From Bradyrhizobium sp. B124 (GTDB lineage: Bacteria > Pseudomonadota > Alphaproteobacteria > Rhizobiales > Xanthobacteraceae), in assembly GCF_038967635.1 (NCBI RefSeq), contig NZ_CP152413.1, positions 3,596,001 through 3,660,000 of the forward strand: a DNA stretch of 64,000 nucleotides. The letters run 5' to 3'. The notes beneath the pieces were generated by a model. That model had not been told where the DNA came from. It did no database searches and saw only the letters and a list, made by a program, of their open reading frames with translations. A program made the translations under genes and the position numbers. Of the stretch, positions 52,375 to 60,744 are shown in pieces (within the stretch, counting starts at the first letter, position 1; the number at the start of each line of letters is the position of its first letter).

Positions 52375-52554
52375 ATGACGAACTCAGTGTCGATCCGCAA
52401 AGTGCGCATGCTGGTGGTCGTAAATCTGCTCGCCTCCGTCGCAGTTCTGTTAGCGATGGCCGCGCCCCATCCCGTATCGAGTGCTACCCTCGGCAGCGAA
52501 TGGCAATGTAGCAAGGCGGCCTTTGTTCTAACTACGTGCCGTCAAGCTCTCTGA
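52375..52554 (+). CDS. 59-residue cassette protein (intact copy)
   Basis: ATG 52375 with AAGGAGC upstream: MTNSVSIRKVRMLVVVNLLA, SVAVLLAMAAPHPVSSATLG, SEWQCSKAAFVLTTCRQAL. Basic head, hydrophobic helix that could be a signal anchor, then a short extracytoplasmic part with two Cys in QCSK and TTCR that could bond. Frameshifted paralog at 48303. Flanked by repeats R1 and R2. Confidence 0.65.
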   Translation: MTNSVSIRKVRMLVVVNLLASVAVLLAMAAPHPVSSATLGSEWQCSKAAFVLTTCRQAL

Positions 52555-52565
52555 GCGGTCTGCCA

Positions 52566-52681
52566 AACGACAGCGACCCCGGCGCAGGGAGCGCCAGGGT
52601 CGCCACTAAACTCCCGGTCGGGGGGGCACCAGATCGCGGGAGCAGTGGATTACTCCCGACATTGCCACTTGTTCCCGACAA
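52566..52681 (+). repeat. Direct repeat R2 with internal hairpin
   Basis: Second copy of R1. Internal stem GACCCCGGCGC (52575-52585) / GCGCCAGGGTC (52591-52601), one mismatch. It follows the cassette gene by 11 bp, so it may act as its terminator. Confidence 0.8.
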
Positions 52682-52890
52682 TCGGCGTCAGCTAACCCGC
52701 AGGGTCTCAGCGGGACGTTTTGCCGCGGCTCTTGGTAACTAACCTTTGCACCCTCATTGAGGCTGCTCAGACCGGCCTTTTCGACGGCCGCGATGCGCCC
52801 GGCAGGTTTTTCAAAAAAATAGCAACTTGGACATGGGCACTAACGTTAAGCGTCGCACTGGGAATTTTCAGGACCCGGATTTGGGAATGA

Positions 52891-52926
52891 ACGCCGCCGG
52901 GCACGTATTTCTGAGACCGGCGGCGT
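52891..52926 (-). terminator. Terminator-like hairpin of the duplicated cassette, copy 2
   Basis: ACGCCGCCGG (52891-52900) / CCGGCGGCGT (52917-52926) with loop GCACGTATTTCTGAGA, nearly the loop of the copy at 48558. It lies just beyond the leftward gene at 52947. Confidence 0.6.
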
Positions 52927-52946
52927 CTTTTCTCGGGACGATTTGT

Positions 52947-53106
52947 TCAGGCGCAGTCGTTGCCACCGATCAGAGCGTTCACGGGAGCCGACTTCTTCTC
53001 CTCCTCGTCGACGGCGAGGAAGGCAGTCACCAAGCCGCAGCACTATCAACGCATCCTCTGTGCCCTCGGGAATAGCGTGGCGGCGATGCCAGGCCTGCGC
53101 TTTCAT
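52947..53106 (-). pseudogene. Small cassette protein (MKxQ...LIGGxxCA), frameshifted copy 2
   Basis: ATG 53106: MKAQAWHRRHAIPEGTEDAL IVL, shift near 53035, then GLVTAFLAVDEEEKKSAPVN, ALIGGNDCA to TGA 52947-52949. Homologous to 48715-48892 but broken at a different site. Confidence 0.65.
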
Positions 53107-53222
53107 GCCATCGCTCCCTGCCGCCAATCCTGTGTGCCGGCCAGCTCGTGGAGCCCGTCATGGTCGCCTATGCCGGATTCGGCAGGGTCGGCCTCGAGAT
53201 CACGGCGCCCGCCTGCGGCCCC
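53103..53222 (-). pseudogene. C-terminal remnant of the cassette regulator, copy 2
   Basis: Leftward frame GAAGGRRDLEADPAESGIGD, HDGLHELAGTQDWRQGAMA ending with TGA that overlaps the ATG of the next gene. Matches AAGGADDLEED and TQDWQQGAMA of 48889-49200. The winged-helix part is gone. Confidence 0.65.
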
Positions 53223-53238
53223 TCGCGCTTGGCTATGA

Positions 53239-53895
53239 GTGTGGTCCAGGCTGCCAAGGCAAGGTTTTTGGTCGGCAGGATCTTGCTCGGCGTCGATTTA
53301 CGATCGCAAAGACCTTGTCACGAACATCTATATCGCGCTGATGGAGCGCCGCATTCGCAGAGAGGACGTTCCGAAGCGCATCAGCGAGTTTACTAAGGAG
53401 CACACGAAGCTGTTCCTCAACCGGCAGGACGGCAAGAAACGCACGCCACTCTCACTCAGCGACTTTATCTTCGATAGCCGGCGACAAACTCGAGAACAGC
53501 CCATGCCAGACACCACCCCGCGACTGCGCGGCACAGAGGCGATTGTCCATGAACTCGACCGACAGGGCGTCGCCGAGGTATCGCGAGCGAATTCCTTTAC
53601 TTCCGCCCAGCCTAGCGTTCGTCTCTTTTTAGGACGGGTAAGCGGCGTCACGACGTGCAAGCCTTGCCCAAACGGCACGAGGCCGAGTTCGAGAAGGCGA
53701 TCGCGGATTTCCTTTGCGGCGTCGATGACCGCTTCGAATGCGACGTCCGCCTCCGCCCCATGGCGCGTTCGCTCTTTGCCAAAGGTCCTCGTCTATTGCG
53801 CGCGGATAATAACCTTGGATCGCCCGTCGGATATCCGCTCGCCCCGCCGCCGAGTAGAATCCTCCTTTGGCCTGCTCCGGGGGAGGAAAATCTGA
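53239..53895 (+). CDS. Uncertain hypothetical region
   Basis: Codons from about 53295 read YDRKDLVTNIYIALMERRIR, REDVPKRISEFTKEHTKLFL and TPLSLSDFIFDS, which look like a real helical protein; after about 53520 the frame becomes Arg/Ser-rich while another frame at 53655 reads LPKRHEAEFEKAIADFLCGV. I suspect one or two decayed genes. No family recognised. Confidence 0.3.
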   Translation: MWSRLPRQGFWSAGSCSASIYDRKDLVTNIYIALMERRIRREDVPKRISEFTKEHTKLFLNRQDGKKRTPLSLSDFIFDSRRQTREQPMPDTTPRLRGTEAIVHELDRQGVAEVSRANSFTSAQPSVRLFLGRVSGVTTCKPCPNGTRPSSRRRSRISFAASMTASNATSASAPWRVRSLPKVLVYCARIITLDRPSDIRSPRRRVESSFGLLRGRKI

Positions 53896-54169
53896 CGTAG
53901 CTGTACGCTGAAGGCTTCATAAGTATATGGGTGACATCAATACTTTGCTTACCAGTAAAATGTAGCGCAATATTCTCATGATGTGACACAAATACTAAAG
54001 CATATCGTCTCGTGGGATTTCGAGATCCCGCATCAAATCAACACTTTTACGGTTTCGCCAAAAGTATTTGAGTCTGCCCATAGAGCGGAGCAGATAGACC
54101 GCGGGCAGCGCGCAGATCCGCAAGGACTATGATTTGTTAATCCAGGACTTGGTAAGAAGCTGCTCAGCG

Positions 54170-54867
54170 TGGCCCTGCTCTGGCGGCGATCGGCGATCGG
54201 TACGAAGTCAATTCGGCGGGGCATTGCCCGCCTCGGCCGGAGTTTTCGTGGAAATCGTGCTGTCCGCCTGGATGCCGCCCGTGATGATGATCTTCGGGTC
54301 CATCGCGGTCGTCGAGATTCTGGCCGGCCGCGATGCGGGGTGGCAGACGCAGAGGCGCGATGACGGCACCTTGGAGCGCCGCCAACGCTATCGAAAATAT
54401 GGCATTCCAACCTTGTGCGGCATTGCGATGGCGGCAAGCGCGTACGCGGTTTCGCTGCCACTTCTGCTCTGGATGTCGCCGGTCATCGCGGGGCTACTGT
54501 TCGCGGTTCCCATAGGCGCGCTGACTGCCAGGCCCACGTCAGGCAAGTTGTTCACCATCCCCGAAGAACGAGCGCCCCCTCCGGTCCTGCGTCGGGCGAA
54601 CGAATTGAGCGCGTCGTGGACGTAGGGATCAAACCCGCGTTGATGGAGCTGCGCGAAGACGCCAAACTCCCAGCCTTTCACATCGCACAGCTGCCGCCTC
54701 CTCGCGCCGCTCGACCTGACACGATCGATGCAAACCTGGCGGTCGGCCGTGCCAAGGTCGAAGCGAGCGACACGTTCGAACAGGGCGTTGCGCGTCTCAC
54801 GTCCCGGGAGTCTTTTTCGATCCTGAACGACAGCGCCATGCTGTCGGCGTTTTTGCAAAAGCGATGA
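54170..54867 (+). pseudogene. opgH: OpgH/MdoH glucan glucosyltransferase, C-terminal fragment
   Basis: EIVLSAWMPPVMMIFGSIAV, VEILAGRDAGWQTQRRDDGT, then two membrane helices (SLPLLLWMSPVIAGLLFAVP) and LFTIPEERAPPPVLRRANEL are the last membrane part of OpgH, the inner-membrane glucosyltransferase for periplasmic glucans. A shift near 54610 leads to LMELREDAKLPAFHIAQLPP and the Ala-rich end at 54865-54867. The glycosyltransferase domain is missing. Confidence 0.8.
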
Positions 54868-55061
54868 ACACGCGCCGGGCGCACGGAGACCCGGCCTCGA
54901 AGCAAGATAGAAGTAGTCCGCTCCTTTTGCACTGAATTCCACCGGATCGATCGGACCCTCGACCCGTCATGGAATGAAAATCAATACTACTTCGTGGTAC
55001 AACGGGCAGCTTGGCAACAGCGGCCGACTGACCCGATAGAGACTCGCATTCCCGGGTGCGC

Positions 55062-56465
55062 CTACCGGCAAGAGGCAAGGGTTGGACCCGGAGATCTTGC
55101 TTGATCGGAGGGGCCGCTTTGCAACGCCGCTCGCCTTTCGGCGACGGCATGATCGAACAGTTCAAGGACCAGGCCGAATGCGGCCAGGTCATCTTGTTCG
55201 ATCGCTCCATCATCGTAGCACTTCAGGGTTTCGCCGATGATCGCGTCGACTTCGCGTTGCGATGTCAGCAGGTCCTGTTCGGACCCGGCATTCCGAAGCT
55301 CCGAGACCACGGCGAGAATGCGGTTGCGGTGGCTGATGTTGTCGTCCCGTTCGTCCCGGTTCAGATAGCGACGCAGCCAGGCGGCAGCCGAACCGATCCC
55401 GGAAAGAAGAAGCAACGCGAACCAGAAGTAATCGCTGTACTTGTCCAGAAAGGTCCGCTCGGTCCCGTTGATGACCGCTGCGGCGCCCCGGTGCACGGAG
55501 GGCTCCGCCTCCTTCTCCGTCTCGGGCTTCGTGATGTGCGCGGCGCCGGAGACACGATGCGTGATCGTGTCGCGGACAGCGAAAAGCTGTCGGTAGAAGG
55601 CCGCCGCCTTGGCTTCGGACAGTTCTTTTCTGGCCAGGATGAGATGGTTGACGCTGATGGTGTCGACCTTGTCCTCAGGCCAGGCCGGTTTCGCGTTGAA
55701 GACACTGCCGGGAATTTCCTCGGCTTCGTAGCGGGCGTGCTTCAGGGCGATGGCCTCGGACGTTTCGACCGGAAGAAACTTCGGAGCTCCGCGCGATCGC
55801 GAAGTCGCGGCGATCGCGGCGGCAGTGATCTTGCTATCGAGCGGGCCGACGGCGAGATAGGCGTCGAGAGTGGCGTCTTGCCCAAGCTTTTCGATCTCTT
55901 CGGTCCCGAATTGGACCGTCGTAACCTTGTCCGGCTCCACGCCGGAGGCGACGAGAATGGTCCGTAGAAGTGCGAGGTTGGCTCCGGTCCTTCCGATGAT
56001 GGCGACCTTGCGACCCGCCAGATCGGTGATCCCTCCGATCTTCCCGGTGGCCGTTTTCTTTGAGTCCTTGCGAGGTCCCCCGGAAGGCGACCACAGGACG
56101 ACGTAGTTCTTCCGCAGGACCGCCAGTGTCTGCGCATCGGCAGGCATGCCAAGGTCGCCGCGACCGATTGCCAGGTCGGTTTTGCCGGCGCCCAGCAGAG
56201 CCAGGGATTCGGCCGCTCCTTCAGTCGTGATCGGGGAGAGCCTGACGGTCCTGCTTTCCTCCCCGAAAGCCTCGGCCATCGCTTGGACCACCTGATGATC
56301 GTCGCTGCCTGCGGGTCCGACGGCGATCCGGAGGGTCTCGGGCTGCAAGACGTAGAAGAGGGCGGCCGCAGCGGCGCCAAAAACAACAAAGCCCAATGCC
56401 AGCACGATCAGTAGCCTTTGTTGGCGTCGATCGTGAGCACTCCTGACTGTATCGGACGGTGACAT
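55062..56465 (-). CDS. TAXI-family (TRAP-type) solute-binding membrane protein
   Basis: 467 residues from ATG 56465. N-terminal membrane anchor (LLIVLALGFVVFGAAAAALF), then a periplasmic-binding fold (TLRIAVGPAGSDDHQVVQAM; GKTDLAIGRGDLGMP; LAGRKVAIIGRTGANLALLR) of the TAXI group, and a C-terminal membrane helix (FWFALLLLSGIGSAAAWLRR) with a cytosolic tail. No TRAP permease is adjacent, so it may be an orphan sensor or binding protein. Intact, in contrast with its neighbours. Confidence 0.85.
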   Translation of the reverse strand: MSPSDTVRSAHDRRQQRLLIVLALGFVVFGAAAAALFYVLQPETLRIAVGPAGSDDHQVVQAMAEAFGEESRTVRLSPITTEGAAESLALLGAGKTDLAIGRGDLGMPADAQTLAVLRKNYVVLWSPSGGPRKDSKKTATGKIGGITDLAGRKVAIIGRTGANLALLRTILVASGVEPDKVTTVQFGTEEIEKLGQDATLDAYLAVGPLDSKITAAAIAATSRSRGAPKFLPVETSEAIALKHARYEAEEIPGSVFNAKPAWPEDKVDTISVNHLILARKELSEAKAAAFYRQLFAVRDTITHRVSGAAHITKPETEKEAEPSVHRGAAAVINGTERTFLDKYSDYFWFALLLLSGIGSAAAWLRRYLNRDERDDNISHRNRILAVVSELRNAGSEQDLLTSQREVDAIIGETLKCYDDGAIEQDDLAAFGLVLELFDHAVAERRAALQSGPSDQARSPGPTLASCR

Positions 56466-56682
56466 CAGCAGAACCTACGTGAACAAACGCCCGCTTGGGA
56501 GCTACAAGTGCGCCGCCGGTAGTTTGGGCGAACCAGTGTATGACCGGAATGTTCCGTCGCGCCCGCGAGAAAAAGTTCACGGCAGGCCTGGCTTCAACTG
56601 AGAAAGATTACTTCTTCGGGCGCCGATGGCGGAACCTTGCTATCATTCTCGATGCTCCCGCAAATGGCGGCGATAAGAAAAC

Positions 56683-57026
56683 ATGAACGAGCTTCTACCG
56701 TCGACCGCGATGCGCTCATCTCGACGGGCGCGATGGCCACGTCCACGGTGGTCACCACCACAGGCACCGGCCATGCCGCCACCGTACAGATGGAGCCCGA
56801 ATACCGCACCAAAATCCGCACCTACGTCACCGAACACAAGATCCGTCCGATACAGAGCCCCGAGAAGATCGTTGTCGGTTCACGGGTGCCGCGCGATGTT
56901 GAGCTCGAGGCAGTCCCCGCGGAATGGGCCCCTCACTCACCAAGTACCGCTAACTACATCTATTCGGGCGAACGCGTGATGCTGGTCGACCCGCCGACGC
57001 GCACCGTGGTCCAGGAAGTGGATTAA
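56683..57026 (+). pseudogene. DUF1236 protein, frameshift in the signal region
   Basis: ATG 56683 starts MNELLPSTA; a shift near 56712 leads to ALISTGAMATSTVVTTTGTG HA, the rest of a signal peptide, then the DUF1236 domain: EYRTKIRTYVTEHKIRP, VGSRVPRDVELEAVPAEW, YIYSGERVMLVDPPTRTVVQ EVD. Related to the two DUF1236 repeats of the protein at 59472-60575. Confidence 0.7.
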
Positions 57027-57118
57027 GCGAAGCGGCGCGCGCCGCCTGAAAGCGACCCGCCCCGCTCAACGTCCGGCACGGGACGCAAAAGCGAGCCTTA
57101 ATTCCGAGACGGCGGTCC

Positions 57119-57520
57119 ATGCCGATCATCCGATATTTCGTACCGTAGGCCGGCTTCTGCTGACGCTGCTCTTTGCCGCGAACCGGTACCTGCCGGCCCC
57201 GACCGAGCGCGAGGGCGCGACCGATACCGACAGGACGAGCATCCGACCAGCTCGGCGAGAAGTCTTCCGAGTAGATCGTTTCGACACGCGTCCGCGCGCC
57301 GACGTCCCGAAGGTCGTGCAGGCCGAGCAGATGCCCGACGAACCGCAGCAGCCGCTTCGGGAGGCGATGGTCGCCCTCCCTGCAGCGCCTCCTTCCGAGA
57401 TCAAGAAAGAAATGCCGGGCGGAGCAGCGCCCGCATGTCAAGCGACTGACGAGGATGTCAAGAGCTCCCGAACGTCGGCTGGCTTTCGGACGGCACAACC
57501 TGTTCTTCGGCGACTGGTGA
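57119..57520 (+). pseudogene. Rhizobial membrane protein (MPIIRYFV...FFGDW), two frameshifts
   Basis: ATG 57119: MPIIRYFV, shift near 57137, then GRLLLTLLFAANRYLPAPTE (membrane anchor) and FDTRPRADVPKVVQAEQMPD; a second shift between 57420 and 57450 leads to RMSRAPERRLAFGRHNLFFG DW and TGA 57518-57520. The conserved end RLAFGxxxxFFGxW is characteristic of a Bradyrhizobium protein family of unknown role. Confidence 0.75.
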
Positions 57521-57545
57521 GCGGAAGGCCGGTCCCAATGAAAAG

Positions 57546-57569
57546 GGCCGCGCCTTCGGGTGCGCGGCC
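57546..57569. terminator. Hairpin between convergent genes
   Basis: GGCCGCGC (57546-57553) / GCGCGGCC (57562-57569) with loop CTTCGGGT, preceded by AAAAG. Serves the convergent genes ending at 57520 and 57595. Confidence 0.65.
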
Positions 57570-57594
57570 TCGGTTGCGTTCGGATGGACTGGTC

Positions 57595-58011
57595 TCACCA
57601 GTGGTAGTGGCGATGCCAGCGGTGCCGTACGACCGGATAGGATTCGCGGTAATAGGCGTAGGCGGGGCGCACGACGCGGCGATAACGGTTGCCGTAAGAT
57701 ACAGGCGCCGTGTAGTAAGTCGTGGTGTAGCCGCCGCCCCAGCGATAGGGTTCGTCGTAGCCATAGTCGTAGGCATAGGGACCGCCATAATAGCCGGCTC
57801 CATAGTAGCCGGGGCCGCCGTAGTAGCCATAGCCGGGTCCCCAGCCGTACGCCGAGGAGGCAAGCCCCCCGATTACAGCACCCGCAACCAGTCCGCCGGC
57901 GATACCCGGTCCCCAGCCACCTCGCCAGTGAGCTTCGGCAGGAGACGTCGTGGCCACCGAGGCCAGACCAAGGGCGCCGACCATCAGCGCCGACATTGCA
58001 ATCTTCTTCAT
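57595..58011 (-). CDS. Gly/Tyr-rich secreted protein
   Basis: 138 residues from ATG 58011. Signal peptide MKKIAMSALMVGALGLASVA (cleavage near AEA), Gly-rich hydrophobic segment (GIAGGLVAGAVIGGLASSAY) that may insert into a membrane, then GYYGGPGYYGAGYYGGP repeats and a His/Arg/Tyr end (VVRHRWHRHYHW). A class common in Bradyrhizobium envelopes; role unknown. Confidence 0.8.
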   Translation of the reverse strand: MKKIAMSALMVGALGLASVATTSPAEAHWRGGWGPGIAGGLVAGAVIGGLASSAYGWGPGYGYYGGPGYYGAGYYGGPYAYDYGYDEPYRWGGGYTTTYYTAPVSYGNRYRRVVRPAYAYYRESYPVVRHRWHRHYHW

Positions 58012-58293
58012 CCGGGACTCCTTTCACATCGCGCATGTCCCAGATAACGGGAAAAATAGGCAATGGTTGCTGCTGCCCCCGGCGGCGAAGGGCAATGGGA
58101 GCTCGGCGCCGGGCAGCGTCGCTCGAAGCTTCGCTTGGAACACAAGCGCTCATCGCGCAGAGGAGTTAGGTCCGGATGCTGCGGCGCGAGAAGAGCTGCG
58201 CAAAGAGGCATCTGAAGTGGCGGCGTTAACTATGTTGAATTCGCCAACTGAATTTCTTGCGTTAGGCTCCGCCTCTCTCGCCTTTGGGGGTCT

Positions 58294-58491
58294 ATGTTCG
58301 ATTTGGCCACGACTGCGCTTCTGCGCACCATACTCGACGAGGTCTGCGAAGACATCTCGCATTTCGAAACCGGCGCTCGCCCTCACGTCGCTTCTAGGAT
58401 TGAGAGCGGCGACGGAGGTCGATTGCGCAAGTACGGCTTCGCGGGTGCCCAACTCGGCTACCTCTTGGACGGCGCGGCCCTCTTCCACTAG
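58294..58491 (+). CDS. 65-residue conserved protein, possibly frameshifted
   Basis: ATG 58294: MFDLATTALLRTILDEVCED, ISHFETGARPHVASRI, a well-recognised start of a small rhizobial protein; the part after SRIESGDG differs from what the family shows (a helix such as LEAA...), and the adjacent frame reads LRAATEVD at that point, so one indel is likely near 58400. Confidence 0.5.
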   Translation: MFDLATTALLRTILDEVCEDISHFETGARPHVASRIESGDGGRLRKYGFAGAQLGYLLDGAALFH

Positions 58492-58639
58492 GAGGGCGCT
58501 CGACGTTTGCCACGCTCTGCTGGAAGTCCTTGCCTTCCAATTGCCGGCCACGGGTTCGCCCGCACTCGCCCTCCTGCTGGAAAACGCCCGCAAGCCAACC
58601 GTGCGTGGGCCGAGCAGTCGCCCTTTGGACTCATCGCTG

Positions 58640-59000
58640 AAGCGACGCGGCTATCACTGGAGCGACGGTAGCGATGACGAAAGCTCCAAGATCCTGGGTC
58701 GCGAGATGTTCTCGCATGCCTGTAAGCTCGGGCTGGAAAGCGTCATATCGACGGTGCGCGACAGCGTCTACGCGAGCGGCCGTGGCAACAACTGGGTGAA
58801 GAAGGCTTGCGCGCAGCGCGAGACCCTGACCATCGCGGGCTTCGCGCTCGACGAAAGCAAATGGGACGGCAATTATCTCGGCCAGCGTAAGGGCGCCGAT
58901 CTCGTCTACGCCGGCTAGGTCGACCACGGGTTTGACGAGACTACCGCCGCCGACCAGCAGAAGCGCCTGAAGCCGCTGATCCGGAAGACGCGGGGCCGCG
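58640..59000 (+). pseudogene. LigD-type DNA ligase, C-terminal fragment with nonsense codon
   Basis: LGREMFSHACKLGLESVIST (motif IV region), NNWVKKACAQRETLTIAGFA (motif V), GADLVYAG then TAG (58916-58918) where the others have Lys in YAGKVDHGF, then VDHGFDETTAADQQKRLKPL IRKT before the match is lost near 58995. No adenylation domain. Closest to the 36.6-kb fragment. Confidence 0.85.
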
Positions 59001-59094
59001 GGTCCCGGCTTCGAGCCGCGCCAGCAGTTGCTCTTTCTGTCTAGCAATCTGGCAAGAGCGGACCTCCGATCACCGCAACGTAAATATCCGTATG

Positions 59095-59123
59095 GAAAGG
59101 GCCGCTCGGGGAGCGGCCCTTTC
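59095..59123 (-). terminator. 13-bp perfect hairpin terminator
   Basis: GAAAGGGCCGCTC (59095-59107), loop GGG, GAGCGGCCCTTTC (59111-59123). It lies 5 bp past the stop of the leftward gene at 59129. Confidence 0.8.
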
Positions 59124-59128
59124 ATTGG

Positions 59129-59446
59129 TCACCAACGGCCGGTGCCGAAGCTGAAGCCGATGCTCGGGCCGCCGCCGTAGTAGCCGTAGCCGCGATCGTA
59201 GTATTCTGGTCCGCCGTAGTAGCCGTAGCTCCGGCGCACGACGTAGCCGTCGTCGTCGCCGTAATAGCGCTGGACATAGCGGGGACCGCGGGTCCGGAAG
59301 CAGCGGCCGTACTCGTTGCAAACGAGCCGGACCTGGTCGATGCCCGATAACTCGGGTGAACCGACCGCGGTCGGATTGAGCGGAGCGGCGGAGGCTGCCG
59401 ACGCCAACAAGGCCGTCGCGAAAGCTCCAAGTGCAATTGTCTTCAT
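59129..59446 (-). CDS. Secreted Gly/Tyr-rich protein with CNxxGRC motif
   Basis: 105 residues from ATG 59446 with AAGGAGACC upstream. Signal peptide MKTIALGAFATALLASAASA, then VRLVCNEYGRCFRTRGPRY and Tyr/Gly repeats (SYGYYGGPEYYDRGYGYYGG), ending FSFGTGRW. Same group as the broken gene at 33141-33402. Lies 25 bp downstream of the DUF1236 gene on the same strand; possibly co-transcribed. Confidence 0.8.
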   Translation of the reverse strand: MKTIALGAFATALLASAASAAPLNPTAVGSPELSGIDQVRLVCNEYGRCFRTRGPRYVQRYYGDDDGYVVRRSYGYYGGPEYYDRGYGYYGGGPSIGFSFGTGRW

Positions 59447-59471
59447 TATCGGTCTCCTTCCTTGGCACAAA

Positions 59472-60575
59472 TCAGTCGATCTCTTCGATGACACGACGTT
59501 CCTGCGGTTCGACGATGTAGGTGCGGCTATCCCGGTGAATGTATCGGTATTCCCGCAAACTTGGCGCCTCGCGATAGACCTCGTCCGGGAAAGCATCAAT
59601 CTCCACGCCGTCCGGCACTCGCTCGCCTCGGCGGATCTCGGTTCGCACCGTACTGCCGGTCGTTTGCCGTTCGCGCTCGACGGGACGCGCCTTGGCGTGC
59701 TTGCGGATCACCTCGCGGTCACGATCGCTGAAGGTGACATTGCGCTGCTCGGAGCGCGCCGGCGCTGCCGCCGTCGAGCGGCCCGAGTACGGCATCACGG
59801 CGACGATCTTGTAGCTGGAGGGCTCCACGATGACGATCTCGTCTTTCACCAGAACGAAGTCGTGGCCTCGGTATTGGGGCACGCTCTCGACCACCTCCGC
59901 CGGCAGCGGCTGCAGGCGGACGTCGCGCGGCACGACCGTGCCAACCGACAGCGAGAAGTTCACGTTGTTGAGGGGCTGCACGTTCAGGTGCGAAATCGAC
60001 CTGCTGATCCGCGTCCGCTGCTGATCGTTGATGTTCACCGACGCGTTCACATTGGTGTTCGACGAGCGATCGGCCGTGTTCTGCTGGTTGTTCGGCTGCT
60101 GGGCCGTGTTGGTCGAGTTGCTGCCGGTCGGAGACTGCGCCTGATTGCTGGTCGAGGCCGGCGGATTCGCGCTCTGGGTCTGGCCGGTCGAGGGCGAATT
60201 GGTCTGCGCTTGGTTTGAGGGCGTAGTGGTCTGGTTGGAAGGCTGGCTGGTCTGGGCTTGATTGGTCGAGTTGCCGGGGGTCGGCGCCTGCGTGGCGTTG
60301 GACCCGGTCCCGGAATTGGACGACTGTGTCGCAGCGTTCTGACCGGTCGAGGAAGGCTGCTGCGTCTGGGCCGAGTTCGTCGAAGGATTGCTGGTCTGCC
60401 CGGACGAATTGGACGACGGTGTAGTGAACGAGGAGGACGGCGTCGTTGAAGTGGAAGCCTGCGGTCGTTGCGCGGTCGGCGAATTCGAGCTCGAAGTGTT
60501 GGGAGACGACTGGGCAAATGCCGAAGTCGCAATCGCGACTGCAGCCGTCGTAGCCAAAAAGAAGTGCTTGTTCAT
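59472..60575 (-). CDS. DUF1236 protein with long Ser/Thr/Asn/Gln-rich linker
   Basis: 367 residues from ATG 60575. Signal peptide MNKHFFLATTAAVAIATSAF A, then about 140 residues of low-complexity S/T/N/Q/P (for example QTSQPSNQTTTPSNQAQTNS), then two DUF1236-type repeats: GTVVPRDVRLQPLPAEVVES ... IVEPSSYKIVAV and RGERVPDGVEIDAFPDEVYR ... YIVEPQERRVIEEID. Exported, probably cell-envelope. EcfG-like promoter at 60605-60629. An unusually long disordered part for the family. Confidence 0.85.
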   Translation of the reverse strand: MNKHFFLATTAAVAIATSAFAQSSPNTSSSNSPTAQRPQASTSTTPSSSFTTPSSNSSGQTSNPSTNSAQTQQPSSTGQNAATQSSNSGTGSNATQAPTPGNSTNQAQTSQPSNQTTTPSNQAQTNSPSTGQTQSANPPASTSNQAQSPTGSNSTNTAQQPNNQQNTADRSSNTNVNASVNINDQQRTRISRSISHLNVQPLNNVNFSLSVGTVVPRDVRLQPLPAEVVESVPQYRGHDFVLVKDEIVIVEPSSYKIVAVMPYSGRSTAAAPARSEQRNVTFSDRDREVIRKHAKARPVERERQTTGSTVRTEIRRGERVPDGVEIDAFPDEVYREAPSLREYRYIHRDSRTYIVEPQERRVIEEID

Positions 60576-60604
60576 CTGGAATCTCCTTCATGCGGTCGCC
60601 CGTT

Positions 60605-60629
60605 AACACGCGATGGTGGGCGGAGTTCC
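60605..60629 (-). promoter_or_regulatory. EcfG-like promoter (variant)
   Basis: Leftward strand GGAAC (60629-60625), 16 bp, TGTT (60608-60605). Ends 29 bp before the ATG at 60575. First base of CGTT differs. Confidence 0.45.
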
Positions 60630-60744
60630 TGATCGGGAAAACTCCGCAATCAGAATTGCACGTGCGCCGACGATTGATTCCGGCGAGAGAAAGATTGCTG
60701 CGACACCGCAGCAGCACGCTACGGCAGGGCCGTCGGGAACAGGT

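Noticed and set aside
55056..55967. 303-codon rightward frame opposite the TAXI protein
   Set aside because: No recognised domain; the leftward frame has a complete binding-protein fold.
59316..60218. 300-codon rightward frame opposite the DUF1236 gene
   Set aside because: Arg/Leu/Val/Gly low-complexity antisense with no motif; the leftward gene has a signal peptide and domain repeats.
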